This document shows positions 1 to 9,667 of a DNA stretch of 64,000 nucleotides, one piece after another. The translations under genes were made by a program, and so were the position numbers. Each line of letters begins with the position of its first letter. Positions within the stretch are counted from its first letter, which is position 1. Location: positions 806,001 through 870,000 of the forward strand of contig NZ_CP132387.1 in the NCBI RefSeq assembly GCF_030758755.1. The letters are read 5' to 3'. The stretch is from Bartonella apihabitans (GTDB lineage: Bacteria; Pseudomonadota; Alphaproteobacteria; Rhizobiales; Rhizobiaceae). The notes beneath the pieces were generated by a model. That model was not told the origin of the DNA. It did not search any database and worked only from the letters and a program-made list of their open reading frames with translations.

Positions 1-927
1 TCTTCGCTGGATAATGCGGAGCCGGGTTCTCTCGTTTTTGTCGAAAGTAGAAAATTTGCAAAAGCGCTGCTCGGGAGTCAGGCTCTTGCCGTTTTTTGTT
101 CCGAAGATGTTGCTTCCAAAGTTCCAGATAATATTGCTACTCTTGTAACACAGTCGCCACATCGCGATTTTGCGATGATTGGGCGCATTCTGTTTCCGAC
201 TGCTTCAACACCGGCTCCCTGGTTTGGAGAATATGGCGTTTCACCAAAAGCTTTTGTTCATCCGGACGCAAAACTCGAGGAAGGAGTGACAGTAGAACCG
301 GGTGCTGTTATCGGACGCGGTGCAGAGGTAGGGAGCGGCACACTTGTTTCCTCAACGGCTGTTATCGGAGAAAATTGTCGGGTAGGGCGTGAATGCTATA
401 TCGCGCCATCTGTTTCTATCCAGTATAGCTTTATAGGCAATCGGGTTCGTCTTTATCCGGGAGTGAGAATTGGTCAGGACGGGTTCGGTTATGTCGGTGG
501 TCCGAGCGGCATTGAAAAAATTCCACAGCTTGGGCGCGTTATTATTCAGGATGATGTAGAAATTGGTGCCAATACGACAGTTGATCGTGGGGCATTGAAA
601 GATACGATCATTGGCGAGGGAACAAAGATAGATAATCTGGTCCAAATTGCTCATAATGTGCAAATCGGACGTTTTTGTTTGATTGCTGCACATTGTGGAA
701 TTGCGGGTAGTTCCACAATCGGTGATATGACGCAATTGGGGGGAAGTGTCGGTTTGGCTGATCACGTGAAAATTGGCTCACGTGTGCAGATCGCAGCAGC
801 AAGCGGCGTTATGAATGACATACCTGACGGCGAAAAATGGGGTGGTAGCCCCGCTCGCCCGATCAAACAATGGTTCCGCGAAGTTGCGGCGCTAAGAAAT
901 ATGACAAAGTTCAATAAGGAGAAATGA
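1..927 (+). CDS. lpxD: UDP-3-O-acylglucosamine N-acyltransferase LpxD (5' end outside window)
   Basis: LpxD adds the second 3-hydroxyacyl chain, from acyl-ACP, to UDP-3-O-acyl-glucosamine in lipid A synthesis (cytoplasmic, homotrimer). The open frame runs from base 1 with no stop, so 308 residues are visible and the start lies upstream; the ATG at 175 is internal. The first 55 residues belong to the uridine-binding N-terminal domain. The rest is a left-handed beta-helix of hexapeptide repeats, including [10 protein letters not shown] and [10 protein letters not shown], with the family motif IAHNVQIG carrying the catalytic His. The C-terminal helix ends near NMTKFNKEK. fabZ starts 4 bases after the stop, so the genes are co-transcribed. 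Function is certain from family signature and context. Confidence 0.97.
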   Translation, partial: SSLDNAEPGSLVFVESRKFAKALLGSQALAVFCSEDVASKVPDNIATLVTQSPHRDFAMIGRILFPTASTPAPWFGEYGVSPKAFVHPDAKLEEGVTVEPGAVIGRGAEVGSGTLVSSTAVIGENCRVGRECYIAPSVSIQYSFIGNRVRLYPGVRIGQDGFGYVGGPSGIEKIPQLGRVIIQDDVEIGANTTVDRGALKDTIIGEGTKIDNLVQIAHNVQIGRFCLIAAHCGIAGSSTIGDMTQLGGSVGLADHVKIGSRVQIAAASGVMNDIPDGEKWGGSPARPIKQWFREVAALRNMTKFNKEK

Positions 928-931
928 CAAG

Positions 932-1411
932 ATGAACGCTGCTGTTGAGAAGAACAGTCTGGAGGCAGTAGACATTCGTAAACTGCTGTCAATATTGCCT
1001 CATCGTTACCCATTTCTTCTTATCGATCGTATTATTGACATTGACGGTGATCAATCGGCAATTGGAATTAAAAATGTTACGGTAAACGAACCGCACTTCA
1101 CAGGGCATTTTCCGGAAAACCCGATTATGCCGGGTGTGCTTATCATTGAAGCGATGGCTCAGACTGCCGGCGCAATTTCATTGCTTGTTCAGGGGGATGA
1201 AAAACCCGGCGTTGTTTATCTCATGACCGTCGATAAAGCAAAATTCCGTAAACCTGTTGTGCCTGGAGATCAGTTGAGACTCCATGTCAAGAAATTGAAA
1301 CAACATGGTGGAATCAGGCGCTTTTCCTGCCTCGCAGAAGTTGATGGAAATCGCGTGGCAGAAGCTGAAGTTGCTGCTATGATAGCGGTTGCCGAGAATA
1401 AAGAAGAATAG
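932..1411 (+). CDS. fabZ: 3-hydroxyacyl-ACP dehydratase FabZ
   Basis: A 159-residue hotdog-fold dehydratase that converts (3R)-hydroxyacyl-ACP to trans-2-enoyl-ACP in type II fatty acid synthesis. The catalytic His lies in [13 protein letters not shown] and the catalytic Glu in the central helix within [14 protein letters not shown]. Length is normal for FabZ. The ATG at 932 is preceded by AAGGAGAAATGAC, a good ribosome binding site inside the lpxD tail. Its place between lpxD and lpxA is the classic proteobacterial arrangement, which links the shared 3-hydroxyacyl-ACP pool to both membrane phospholipids and lipid A. Confidence 0.97.
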   Translation: MNAAVEKNSLEAVDIRKLLSILPHRYPFLLIDRIIDIDGDQSAIGIKNVTVNEPHFTGHFPENPIMPGVLIIEAMAQTAGAISLLVQGDEKPGVVYLMTVDKAKFRKPVVPGDQLRLHVKKLKQHGGIRRFSCLAEVDGNRVAEAEVAAMIAVAENKEE

Positions 1412-1420
1412 GATTCTAGA

Positions 1421-2248
1421 ATGTCCGGTGTTGAAATTCATCCAACTGCGATTGTGGAAAAAGGTGCAGAACTTGGTACCAATGTAAAAATCGGTCCTTT
1501 TTGTACCGTGAGCGCCGATGCTGTCATTGGCGATGATTCCCGTTTGTTGAGCCATGTTGTCATAATGGGGCCGACGACATTGGGGGCAAACGCTCTTGTC
1601 TATCCGAATGCTGTTTTAGGGGGAGATCCTCAAAACAACAAACACAAAGGTGGGCGTACCACTTTGGTCATCGGAAAGAATTGCATCATCCGTGAAGGTG
1701 TCACCATGCATCGCGGGTCAGATACCAGTCGTGGAACAACAACGGTCGGCGATGATTGCGAATTTTTGGCTTACGCACATGTGGCGCATGATTGTGCTTT
1801 GGGAAATCATGTAACATTTTCCAATAATGTGATGATTGGCGGCCATGTTGTGATCGGTGATTACGTGATTATTGGTGGCGGCGGTGCGGTTCATCAATTC
1901 GTCCGTGTCGGGCATCATGCTTTTGTAGGCGGGTTGGCGGCTCTGGTCGGCGATCTCATTCCCTATGGGTCCGCTATTGGCGTCCATGCGTGGCTGGGGG
2001 GCTTGAATATTATCGGCATGAAAAGATCTGGTTTGCCGCATACTGAAATTCACGCTGTTCGTCATGCTGTGCCAATGCTCTTTGACAGAACCAAACCCGT
2101 TGCCGAAAGAGCTATTGACGTGCGTAACGCCTATCCCGATTCAAAAGCGGTAAATGACATTATCGATTTTGTTGAAGCTGATCACAAACGCGCATTTTGC
2201 ACACCAAAACTCGATAATACAAATAACAGCGGCGATATCGGATATTGA
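1421..2248 (+). CDS. lpxA: UDP-N-acetylglucosamine O-acyltransferase LpxA
   Basis: First enzyme of lipid A synthesis: transfers a 3-hydroxyacyl group from ACP to the 3-OH of UDP-GlcNAc. The 275-residue protein opens with the hexapeptide-repeat segment VEIHPTAIVEKGAELG and keeps the LpxA active-site region AYAHVAHDCALGNHV, where the catalytic His sits. The alpha-helical C-terminal domain follows from about residue 195. It starts 9 bases after fabZ. The TGA overlaps a possible TTG start of the next gene. Nothing unusual is seen. Confidence 0.97.
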   Translation: MSGVEIHPTAIVEKGAELGTNVKIGPFCTVSADAVIGDDSRLLSHVVIMGPTTLGANALVYPNAVLGGDPQNNKHKGGRTTLVIGKNCIIREGVTMHRGSDTSRGTTTVGDDCEFLAYAHVAHDCALGNHVTFSNNVMIGGHVVIGDYVIIGGGGAVHQFVRVGHHAFVGGLAALVGDLIPYGSAIGVHAWLGGLNIIGMKRSGLPHTEIHAVRHAVPMLFDRTKPVAERAIDVRNAYPDSKAVNDIIDFVEADHKRAFCTPKLDNTNNSGDIGY

Positions 2249-2250
2249 GT

Positions 2251-3123
2251 ATGGGGAAGGGCGACACAAAACGTAGCCTTTCCGGTCGTACCGCAATTAT
2301 TGCGGGAAATGGCGTTTTGCCTTTGGCTGTTGCCAGCGCAATAGAAGAAATGGGGGAAAAGCCGTTTCTTGTTCCGCTGAAAGGCGAAGCCGATCCGAGA
2401 CTTTACTCCTATGAACATTGCGAAATATCGGTCGTACAGCTAGCAAGACTAATTAAAGCTTTAAAAAAAGCAAATATCACTAATGTTATATTGGCTGGTG
2501 GCGTCAAAAGTCGGCCTAATCTCAAAGATTTGCGCCCCGATTGGACGACTTTATCGGCACTGCCAAAATTGTTTCGTGCTTTGGGGCAGGGCGATGATGC
2601 GCTTTTGAAAGCCTTCATTAGCGTTGTCGAAAAATATGGTTTTCATGTTGTGGGTGCCCACGAAGTCGTTCCACAATTATTGGCTCCCAAAGAATTTAGT
2701 CTGACAAAGAAACGCGCTGACGAAAAAAATTGGCGGGATATTATGCTTGCAGCGGAAGCAGCAGCAATTTTGGGAAAACTTGATATCGGTCAGGGAGCAG
2801 TTGCTGTAAAAGGGCGCGTTGTGGCCGTTGAAGGTGCGGAGGGGACCGATAACATGTTACGCCGTGTTACGGAAATGCGTAATGAAAGACGCATTCCTCT
2901 AACAGGGGGTGTGCTGGTCAAGCGTGCCAAAGAACAGCAGGATGAAAGAGCGGACTTGCCCACTATTGGGCCTGAAACAATTATCCATGCCAAACAATGT
3001 CATTTGGATGGTGTTGCCGTCGAAGCAGAGCGAACTTTCATCGTTTCATTAAAAGAGACGGTTGAGCAAGCAGACAAATGTTCGCTTTTTATCGAGACCT
3101 TCGGAAAGAACGAATATGTCTGA
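2251..3123 (+). CDS. lpxI: UDP-2,3-diacylglucosamine pyrophosphatase LpxI
   Basis: LpxI hydrolyses UDP-2,3-diacylglucosamine to lipid X and UMP. It is the form used by most alphaproteobacteria in place of LpxH. The 290-residue product has the two-domain DUF1009 layout: an N-terminal Rossmann-like part (TAIIAGNGVLPLAVASA) and a C-terminal catalytic part containing GQGAVAVKGRVVAVEGAEGT, with an invariant acidic residue near VVAVEGAEGTD. ATG 2251 is preferred; an in-frame TTG at 2245 overlapping the lpxA stop is an alternative. Its end overlaps lpxB by 8 bases. Confidence 0.94.
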   Translation: MGKGDTKRSLSGRTAIIAGNGVLPLAVASAIEEMGEKPFLVPLKGEADPRLYSYEHCEISVVQLARLIKALKKANITNVILAGGVKSRPNLKDLRPDWTTLSALPKLFRALGQGDDALLKAFISVVEKYGFHVVGAHEVVPQLLAPKEFSLTKKRADEKNWRDIMLAAEAAAILGKLDIGQGAVAVKGRVVAVEGAEGTDNMLRRVTEMRNERRIPLTGGVLVKRAKEQQDERADLPTIGPETIIHAKQCHLDGVAVEAERTFIVSLKETVEQADKCSLFIETFGKNEYV

Positions 3124-4279
3124 TGGTCCTATTAAAATTGCTATCGTTGCCGGCGAGGAATTGGGAGATTTGCTCGGAGCAGATCTGATCTCGGCATTGG
3201 CGCGAAAAACCGGACGCAATATCAAGCTCATAGGCGTTGGCGGGGCGCATCTTGAAGCATTAGGTTTAAAAAGTGTCTTTAATGTCGATGACATAGCTCT
3301 GATGGGACTTGGAGCCGTTTTAAAAAAACTGCCGAAGCTCATCCTGCATATACACCGTCTGGCGCGTTATATCGCAGATGAAAAGCCGGATTGTCTTATC
3401 ATTATCGATAGTCCGGATTTTACCCACCGTGTTGCCAAAAAAGTAAGGAAATTCGCGCCTCAAATTCCTATCATAAAATATATTGCTCCTTCGGTTTGGG
3501 CGTGGCGCCCCGAGCGAGCCAAGGCAATGTGTTCCTATATCGACCATGTACTTGTTGTGCTCCCATTCGAAAAAAAGGTTATGCATGATTTGCAAGCTCC
3601 CCCAGCGACTTATGTCGGTCATAGGTTGTTGACCTATCCGCCATTGCTGGCAATGGAAAGAATGCGTTCGCGCCATTTGGAAGAGAAAAAGTCGGAGCCG
3701 ACAGTGGTCGTATTACCTGGCTCGAGGCATTTTGAAATTCGTGGCTTGATGCCGATTTTCGGGGCGGCTTTGGAAATTTTAAAAAAACGGCAACCAGCTA
3801 TCAATTTTGTTTTGCCTACTCTGCCAAGGCTTGCGGACAGTGTGCGCAAACTTATGAGTGAATGGCCGGTAAAAGTTGAAATTGTAGTTGGTGAAGAGGC
3901 AAAATGGGCAGCTTTTGCAAAAGCGGATGCTGCACTCGCTGCTTCCGGTACTGTTTCTCTGGAACTGGCACTTGCCAATATTCCGATGGTTCTTGGGTAT
4001 AAAGCGGATCTTTTTTCGAAAACCTTCATTTTGCCGCGGGTAAAAGTGTGGAGCGCCGCATTGCCCAATATCATCGCCGACCGGCCGGTTGTTCCGGAGT
4101 ATTTCAATGAATTTTTGCGTCCCGGTATGCTGGCTCGTCAGGTTGAACAATTGGTTGTTGCGGGGCCGGTTCGTCAAGCGCAACTTGACGGATTTTCTTT
4201 GATCAAAACGACCATGAAAACACCTGCACCATCTGGTGAAATTGCGTCGCAAGCCTTGTTGAAATATCTGAAGCTTTAG
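3116..4279 (+). CDS. lpxB: Lipid-A-disaccharide synthase LpxB
   Basis: LpxB is a GT19 glycosyltransferase at the inner face of the cytoplasmic membrane that joins UDP-2,3-diacylglucosamine and lipid X into the lipid A disaccharide. The 387-residue protein begins with IKIAIVAGEELGDLLGADL, the family N-terminus, although LpxB usually has S or A where E stands here. It contains the donor-site signatures YIAPSVWAWRPERA and LPGSRHFEI, and AALAASGTVSLELAL near the C-terminus. The ATG at 3116 overlaps the lpxI stop. An in-frame start at 3062 exists but would lie deep inside lpxI. In related genomes gltA often follows; here the operon ends instead. Confidence 0.95.
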   Translation: MSDGPIKIAIVAGEELGDLLGADLISALARKTGRNIKLIGVGGAHLEALGLKSVFNVDDIALMGLGAVLKKLPKLILHIHRLARYIADEKPDCLIIIDSPDFTHRVAKKVRKFAPQIPIIKYIAPSVWAWRPERAKAMCSYIDHVLVVLPFEKKVMHDLQAPPATYVGHRLLTYPPLLAMERMRSRHLEEKKSEPTVVVLPGSRHFEIRGLMPIFGAALEILKKRQPAINFVLPTLPRLADSVRKLMSEWPVKVEIVVGEEAKWAAFAKADAALAASGTVSLELALANIPMVLGYKADLFSKTFILPRVKVWSAALPNIIADRPVVPEYFNEFLRPGMLARQVEQLVVAGPVRQAQLDGFSLIKTTMKTPAPSGEIASQALLKYLKL

Positions 4280-4553
4280 TGAAAAGCTTGAAGTTCATCA
4301 ATGTTGGGTGAAATGGAAAACAGCACAGAATTGAATTAAGGTTGTTTTAAAATAAATGCGTCTATCGGGTATATTTCTGACGCGAATTTATCATGATCTA
4401 CTTAATTATTCCAGAATTGTTTAAAAGCTAAAATGCTTTGTGGTGCCCGTTAAAATTTGTCGAAACAAGCGGAAAAGATTGTAGAGCTCAGTTACTGAAG
4501 GGTGTAATTTCGTTTTTAAACGCCATTTATGAGGCGGTTTAACACTCGGTTAT

Positions 4554-5333
4554 TTAGTGTTTTATTTTTGCGAGAAAATCTTTAGCCCTTTGGTTATCAG
4601 GATTTGAGAAGAATTTATCGGGCGTTGTGTCTTCAAGAATCCTTCCATTTTCGAGAAAAAGAACCCGTTCGGAAACTTCGCGCGCAAATCCCATTTCATG
4701 TGTGACGCAAAGCATGGTCATACCGGTTTCTGCAAGCTTGACAATAACATCCAGAACTTCTCCGACCATTTCCGGATCAAGAGCGGACGTTGGTTCATCA
4801 AACAACATGACCTTGGGTTCCATGCAAAGAGCACGGGCAATAGCAACGCGTTGCTGCTGACCGCCGGATAACTGGGAAGGATATTTTTCGCTATGAGCTT
4901 CGATACCAACCTTACTCAAATATTTGATGGCGCGCTCTCTTGCCTCTTCCTTTGTCAGCCCTTGAACGGTCATAGGGGCAAGAATGCAATTTTGCATGAC
5001 AGTCATATGGGGAAAGAGATTAAAATGTTGAAACACCATGCCGACTTCGCGGAGCACCTTTTTCTGCTCTTGCGGCGCTGCACTCATGATATCGACACCA
5101 TAAATACGGATGCTGCCTTGTTCGGGTACTTCGAGCTGGTTTATGCAGCGGATAAGAGTTGATTTACCGGAACCGGATGGCCCACATAAAACAATGCGTT
5201 CTCCCGCTTTAACGTCGAGCGAGATATTATGAAGGGCCTGAAATTCGCCGTACCACTTGTTCAATTCTTGAATGACAATGACATGTTCATCAGATTTGGC
5301 TTTATCGTTATTATTGTGCTGAACTGCCGCCAT
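4554..5333 (-). CDS. Polar amino acid ABC transporter, ATP-binding protein
   Basis: A 259-residue ATPase subunit of an amino-acid importer of the HisP/GlnQ/AapP type. Visible are Walker A (GPSGSGKST), the signature [15 protein letters not shown], Walker [15 protein letters not shown] and the switch His in VTHEMGF. It is the last gene of a minus-strand set transcribed as binding protein, two permeases, FAD oxidase and ATPase. The 25-base gap to the oxidase implies co-transcription. The substrate cannot be fixed from the ATPase alone; the binding protein points to basic or opine-like amino acids. Confidence 0.94.
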   Translation of the reverse strand: MAAVQHNNNDKAKSDEHVIVIQELNKWYGEFQALHNISLDVKAGERIVLCGPSGSGKSTLIRCINQLEVPEQGSIRIYGVDIMSAAPQEQKKVLREVGMVFQHFNLFPHMTVMQNCILAPMTVQGLTKEEARERAIKYLSKVGIEAHSEKYPSQLSGGQQQRVAIARALCMEPKVMLFDEPTSALDPEMVGEVLDVIVKLAETGMTMLCVTHEMGFAREVSERVLFLENGRILEDTTPDKFFSNPDNQRAKDFLAKIKH

Positions 5334-5358
5334 TGCTGTTGTTCTCCGTTTCTGGTTC

Positions 5359-6604
5359 TCAAAACCGTGTTAGACTGAAAGCATCAGGAGATGTCAATGG
5401 TTGTTCACCTGCCATGATCTCGGCAAGTAATTTTCCACTAACCGCTCCAAGCGTCAATCCATGATGCGCATGACCAAAATTGAGCCAAAGCCCCTTGTGA
5501 GCGGGCGCTTTTCCGATAATCGGGCGCATGTCCGAAAGACAAGGGCGCTCACCGAGCCAAGGTTTGGTTTCGACATATTCACCGAGCGGAAAAATGTTTT
5601 TTGCAATCTTTTCAGCCCGCTTTAGTTGTGTCCAATAAGGCGGGGCTTTCGGACTTGCAAATTCGATTCCTGTCGTGAGCCGAATTCCTTGACGCATTGG
5701 CGCCAATACAAAACCGGCGACGGGGTCACAGATAGAATGTTGAAGGACAGTCTTCTCGTCAACTTGCTGGTAGTGAATATGATAGCCACGCTTTACGGCA
5801 AAAGGAATATGACGATAGCCGAATTTGTTCAAAAACTCGATAGATTGGGTGAAGAGCAACGACAATGTCGGGTGCTCCGATCGATATGCCGTTATCATTT
5901 ATTTGCCAGAGCCCGTTATTAAATCCGGTTTTCAAAGCATCGAGTTTGACGAAACTCCCACCTTGTTTGATAAAATAACGCGCATAAGCGGCGGTCAGCC
6001 CGCCGGGGTCGTTGACAGTTTTCGGGTCAAGCCAATGAATGCCGCCGACAAGCTGCGGACTGATAGATGGAACACGTTGAATTAAAGCGTTCCGGTCAAG
6101 AACATCATAATTGAGGTGAAAACGATCAAGCGAAAGAAGATGGTTTTTCGCTTTATCAAAATCTTTATTGGTGCGGAATATCTCGAGCCACCCCTTCGGC
6201 TCGATAAAGGAAGTAGCACCGGCTAATTCGGCTAAAAAATCATGTTCTTTGACGCTGTTTTCGATGAGCGGCAACAAAGCCAAAGTCGATTTTTTTAAGT
6301 TCTTCGGTGATGATTGCTGCCAGAACTTGAAAAGCCATGGTGCTATTTTTGGCAGGTAACTCCAGTCGAACCGAACATCGGTTTGATGATTGAAAGCATA
6401 AGCAACAAGACGCGAAAATTCCCGCGGAAAATGATAGGGAATAACGCTCGATCTCTCGATCAGTCCCGCATTGCCGTAGCTTGTTCCCTGTCCGGGGTCT
6501 TTTTTATCGACAAGGCAGACGTGATAGCCTCTCAATTGTAGATGTAAACATGTGCATACGCCTACAATTCCGGCTCCGAGCACGATAACATCAAATTTTT
6601 TCAT
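5359..6604 (-). pseudogene. DadA-type FAD-dependent amino acid oxidase/dehydrogenase, frameshifted
   Basis: The N-terminal part (from ATG 6604) has the FAD-binding fold VIVLGAGIVGVCTCLHLQLRG and the DadA-like segment DPGQGTSYGNAGLIERSSV. The C-terminal part resumes in another frame with IEFLNKFGYRHIPFAVKRGYH and ends with LGERPCLSDMRPIIGKAP and NFGHAHHGLTLGAVSGKLLAE, the conserved FAD-contacting end of the family. The switch lies near 5855, where ALHP should read on into an xSIEFLNKFG stretch; one extra or two missing bases explain it. Both halves are otherwise clean. The gene sits inside an amino-acid transporter operon, so it probably oxidised the imported substrate (D-amino acid or opine-like). 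Either a recent pseudogene or a sequence error. Confidence 0.85.
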
Positions 6605-6643
6605 TCGAACCTAATCCCGCAATCCTCTTTTATCCGGCTGACA

Positions 6644-7369
6644 TTAACGCATATGACGCGTCAGTCTACGTTCTGTCATGCCGATCAAACGCCGAACAAT
6701 TTCAACGATAATGAGGTAAAGTACAGCCGCCCAGATATAGACTTGAAAATCGAACGTACGCGAATAGGCAAGTTTGGCAACGCCCATCAGATCATAGACT
6801 GTTACGAGAGATGCAACAGCACTGGCTTTAATCATAAGGATGAACTCGTTTCCCAAAGGACGTAATGCCATGATCATGGATTGCGGTAATATAACACGGA
6901 TGAATGTGGTTTTCCGGGAGAGTCCCAATGCTTTGGCCGCTTCATATTGACCATTTGGGACCGATTGCATGCTGCCTCGGAAAATTTCTGCCTGATAAGC
7001 AGCGGTATTCAACGCGAAAATGAAGAGACAACACCACCACGAGCTTTGGAAAAACCACCACAATCCGACGCTTTTCCAAAAAACACTGAACGAACCGATG
7101 CCGTAATAAAAGAGAAATAATTGTGCAAGGAGCGGCGAGCCACGGAAGAAATAGATGTAAATGCGAGCCGGTAAACTTAGCCACGAATGTTTCGAGCGCC
7201 ACGCAAATGTTATCATGATACTCAGGAAAAAGCCGACTGTATAGGAAAGTGCCACGAGTTTTACCGTGACGAAAAAACCGTTAATAAAGTTGGGCCATAG
7301 CGCCTCAAAATATCCGGATTGATGATAAAATGCAGAAAGTCGGGTATCATCATGCGGATACCTTTTCAT
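6644..7369 (-). CDS. Amino acid ABC transporter permease (HisM-like)
   Basis: A 241-residue inner-membrane permease with about five hydrophobic segments. The cytoplasmic EAA loop that docks the ATPase reads GQYEAAKALGLSRKTTFIRV. The start at 7369 (MKRYPHDDTR) overlaps the end of the preceding permease by 20 bases; longer in-frame starts up to 7444 would extend further into that gene. Two paralogous permeases in tandem are standard for HisQM, OccQM and ArtQM systems. Its aromatic-rich middle (VGLWWFFQSSWWCC) is unusual but lies within a membrane segment. Confidence 0.92.
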   Translation of the reverse strand: MKRYPHDDTRLSAFYHQSGYFEALWPNFINGFFVTVKLVALSYTVGFFLSIMITFAWRSKHSWLSLPARIYIYFFRGSPLLAQLFLFYYGIGSFSVFWKSVGLWWFFQSSWWCCLFIFALNTAAYQAEIFRGSMQSVPNGQYEAAKALGLSRKTTFIRVILPQSMIMALRPLGNEFILMIKASAVASLVTVYDLMGVAKLAYSRTFDFQVYIWAAVLYLIIVEIVRRLIGMTERRLTRHMR

Positions 7370-8069
7370 AACAGGCATTGGCACGCTTTTCCAAATGGCG
7401 GATAATGAAAGAAGAAACGGCCGAAAAGACAAGATAGATGACACAGGCAGTCAGGTAGAAAAACATCGGTTTTTTGGTTGCCGCAACTGCAAGATTTGTC
7501 TGACGCATCACATCGACGAGTGCGATCGTTGAAACCAGCGACGTATCTTTGAGTAATGTCAACCAGTTGTTTGAAAGACCGGGTAGGGCATTACGTGCAA
7601 GTTGTGGCAAAACTACACGAAAAAACGTGGTGGCAGGTGAAAGACTTAAAGCTTTTGCAGCTTCATATTGTCCACTGTCGAGTACCTTGAAAGCGCCAAG
7701 CCAGACCTCGCAGGAAAAGGCGGCAAAGACCATCCCCAGAGCCAAAACACCGGCAAAAAAAGCATTCACCGAGAAGTCTGCCTCTATATTAAAATGTGCC
7801 ATCAATGATTGTACGAGTGTCTGCAATCCATAATAGACAAGAAACAATGTCAATAATTCAGGCAACCCGCGGAATATTGCGGAAAATATCGTTGCAATAA
7901 TGCGGAAAAATTTCACATCCGACTGAATCATGAGCGAGCAGACGAGACCAAGCGGAAGTCCCAAAGGTAGGCAACAAAGCGCGAGTGACAAAGTCACTCC
8001 CGCTCCGATGAGCATAACCATACCCCAACCGCCACTGCCAAATGACAGCAATGACAAATACTCGATCAT
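7350..8069 (-). CDS. Amino acid ABC transporter permease (HisQ-like)
   Basis: A 239-residue membrane permease, partner of the adjacent HisM-like protein. The N-terminal segment GWGMVMLIGAGVTLSLALCC is the first membrane span, and the EAA loop reads GQYEAAKALSLSPATTFFRVV. ATG 8069 is chosen; a TTG directly before it at 8072 is possible. A GGAG motif stands about 10 bases upstream. The gene follows the binding protein by 69 bases and runs into the next permease, consistent with one operon for import of a polar amino acid. Confidence 0.92.
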   Translation of the reverse strand: MIEYLSLLSFGSGGWGMVMLIGAGVTLSLALCCLPLGLPLGLVCSLMIQSDVKFFRIIATIFSAIFRGLPELLTLFLVYYGLQTLVQSLMAHFNIEADFSVNAFFAGVLALGMVFAAFSCEVWLGAFKVLDSGQYEAAKALSLSPATTFFRVVLPQLARNALPGLSNNWLTLLKDTSLVSTIALVDVMRQTNLAVAATKKPMFFYLTACVIYLVFSAVSSFIIRHLEKRANACYEKVSA

Positions 8070-8138
8070 CAATGAAAGCTCCGGTTATTCGTTATCAATA
8101 GCCGATAGAAAAAATTGCAAAATGATTTAACCGGTTAA

Positions 8139-8891
8139 TTAATAAATATCGGTTTGAAAGTATTTTTTGGCAATTTTGTCATAGGTACCATCAGCACGAA
8201 TATCATCAATTGCCTTATTCAGACGATTCTTCAAATCATCGGAATTCTTGCGAATAGCAATGGAAATAGGCTCTCTTGTACCTTCAACTTCGCCAAGAAG
8301 TTTGCAGCACTCCTTGCCATCTTTTTCAAGCCAGGTCAGAAGCGGGAATTTATCATGGATAATCGCGTCGAGACGGTGATTGATCAAATCGCTATTGGCT
8401 TCTTCGGGCGTTGGATAAAGCTTCAGATTGGTTCCTTCGGGGGCATAATTATCTTCAGCATAGATTGCCTGTGTTGTACCGGCCTGTGCTCCGAGATTTT
8501 TTCCGTTAAGAGACTGTGGACTTAGGTCCTTGATGTCTGAATCCTTCGGGACAGCAACAGCAAGTGTTGTTGTATAATAGCGATTTGTGAAATCGACTTT
8601 TTGCTTGCGTTCTTCGGTCGGAACCATTGAAGCTATAATAGCATCATATTTTTTTGCCAGAAGTCCGGGAATGATTCCTTCCCAATCCTGAGCTGTAACC
8701 GTGCATTCAACTTTCATTTTGTCGCATAGTGCATAAGCAATATCGACATCGAAACCATGAAGGTTATTATTGGAGTCAACGTAACTGAATGGCGGGTAGG
8801 CTCCTTCGGTTGCAATACGCAAGTTTTCAGCATGTGCGGAAAAGCTCATCATAAGGCTTCCCAAAACGAGTCCAGCTGCAAGGATTTTCAT
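8139..8891 (-). CDS. Periplasmic polar amino acid-binding protein
   Basis: A 250-residue substrate-binding protein of the HisJ/ArgT/OccT family (SBP class 3). The signal peptide MKILAAGLVLGSLMMSFSAHA is followed by the mature start ENLRIATEGAYPPFSYVD. The lobes include GFDVDIAYALC and the signature DAIIASMVPTEERKQKVDFT. A CC pair (KECCKLLGEV) occurs at the place where basic-amino-acid and opine receptors carry a similar insertion. ATG 8891 has AGGAG seven bases upstream; the longer frame to 8945 adds an implausible leader. First gene of the transporter operon, so the promoter should lie in 8892-9100. Confidence 0.93.
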   Translation of the reverse strand: MKILAAGLVLGSLMMSFSAHAENLRIATEGAYPPFSYVDSNNNLHGFDVDIAYALCDKMKVECTVTAQDWEGIIPGLLAKKYDAIIASMVPTEERKQKVDFTNRYYTTTLAVAVPKDSDIKDLSPQSLNGKNLGAQAGTTQAIYAEDNYAPEGTNLKLYPTPEEANSDLINHRLDAIIHDKFPLLTWLEKDGKECCKLLGEVEGTREPISIAIRKNSDDLKNRLNKAIDDIRADGTYDKIAKKYFQTDIY

Positions 8892-9667
8892 GTTGTACTC
8901 CTGTTTTAAACAAAATAAGTCTATTACAATTAGTTTTAGCGCCAAGTTTTAGCCAAGGGCAATTTAAAAACATAAATCCACCGATATATCCCTTAAAAAC
9001 ACTTCATTGTCTCTTTCAATTAATGTCCAGCCGTCAGTTTGAACGGAAATGAAAACCCCGCCGTTTTTTGAACGAGTTCAATCAAGACGACCTCACCGGT
9101 TTTCAATGGACAAACTTGAAATCATGTGCGCCCTTGTAATAACGGGGGCATGAAGTTTGCCTCCTTCAGGGAATTTTTGCGTGATACATGAAATAAATGG
9201 TTCTCAGCCTACATAAAACCATTGCCGGACATGAGTGACATCATGCGCAAATAAAAGTAAGATCAAGAGCTTGTAAAATGCCGAATTTATTTTTTAACAG
9301 GTTTTCGTAAACCCTTGTAAGTTTGATATTTTTTGCCACCTGATAAAGAGTTTTTCTGCCTTTTCTCGTTCCGGTTTTATATTCAAGCGGCTTAACGCAG
9401 TTTGGACAATTAAGGACTTAACGCAATTCGGACAATAAACAGGTTTCGGGCACTTTCGGGAATGCTGCCATATTGCTCAATGCTCCGAAAGTTACAGATC
9501 TATTTTCTATCCAATATTGACTATTCTTCATATTGAAACAGTTAACCCACTAACTTGGAAACTTGAAAGTCCATGGTTTTTCGTTATGGCTTTCATTTAA
9601 AAAAACAATAGGTAGTTGTTTGCCTTTACGATATTTTGGAAAAAGCTGATAAACTTAAGGAGAACTC
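8892..9667. other. Non-coding divergent interval between the transporter operon and the MFS gene
   Basis: About 780 bases without a credible gene. It must carry the promoters for the minus-strand transporter operon and for the plus-strand carrier gene. The only clear structure is a 26-base-period imperfect tandem repeat at 9391-9436, listed separately. The rest is AT-rich with no protein similarity that I recognise in either strand. Confidence 0.6.
9391..9436. repeat. Two-copy imperfect direct repeat, possible IS end relic
   Basis: The 20-base units CTTAACGCAGTTTGGACAAT (9391-9410) and CTTAACGCAATTCGGACAAT (9417-9436) differ at three positions and are spaced 26 bases apart. Read on the minus strand each ends in TGTCC-like sequence. 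Tandem short repeats at an edge are a habit of IS21-family termini (inference only). No transposase is nearby. Confidence 0.6.
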
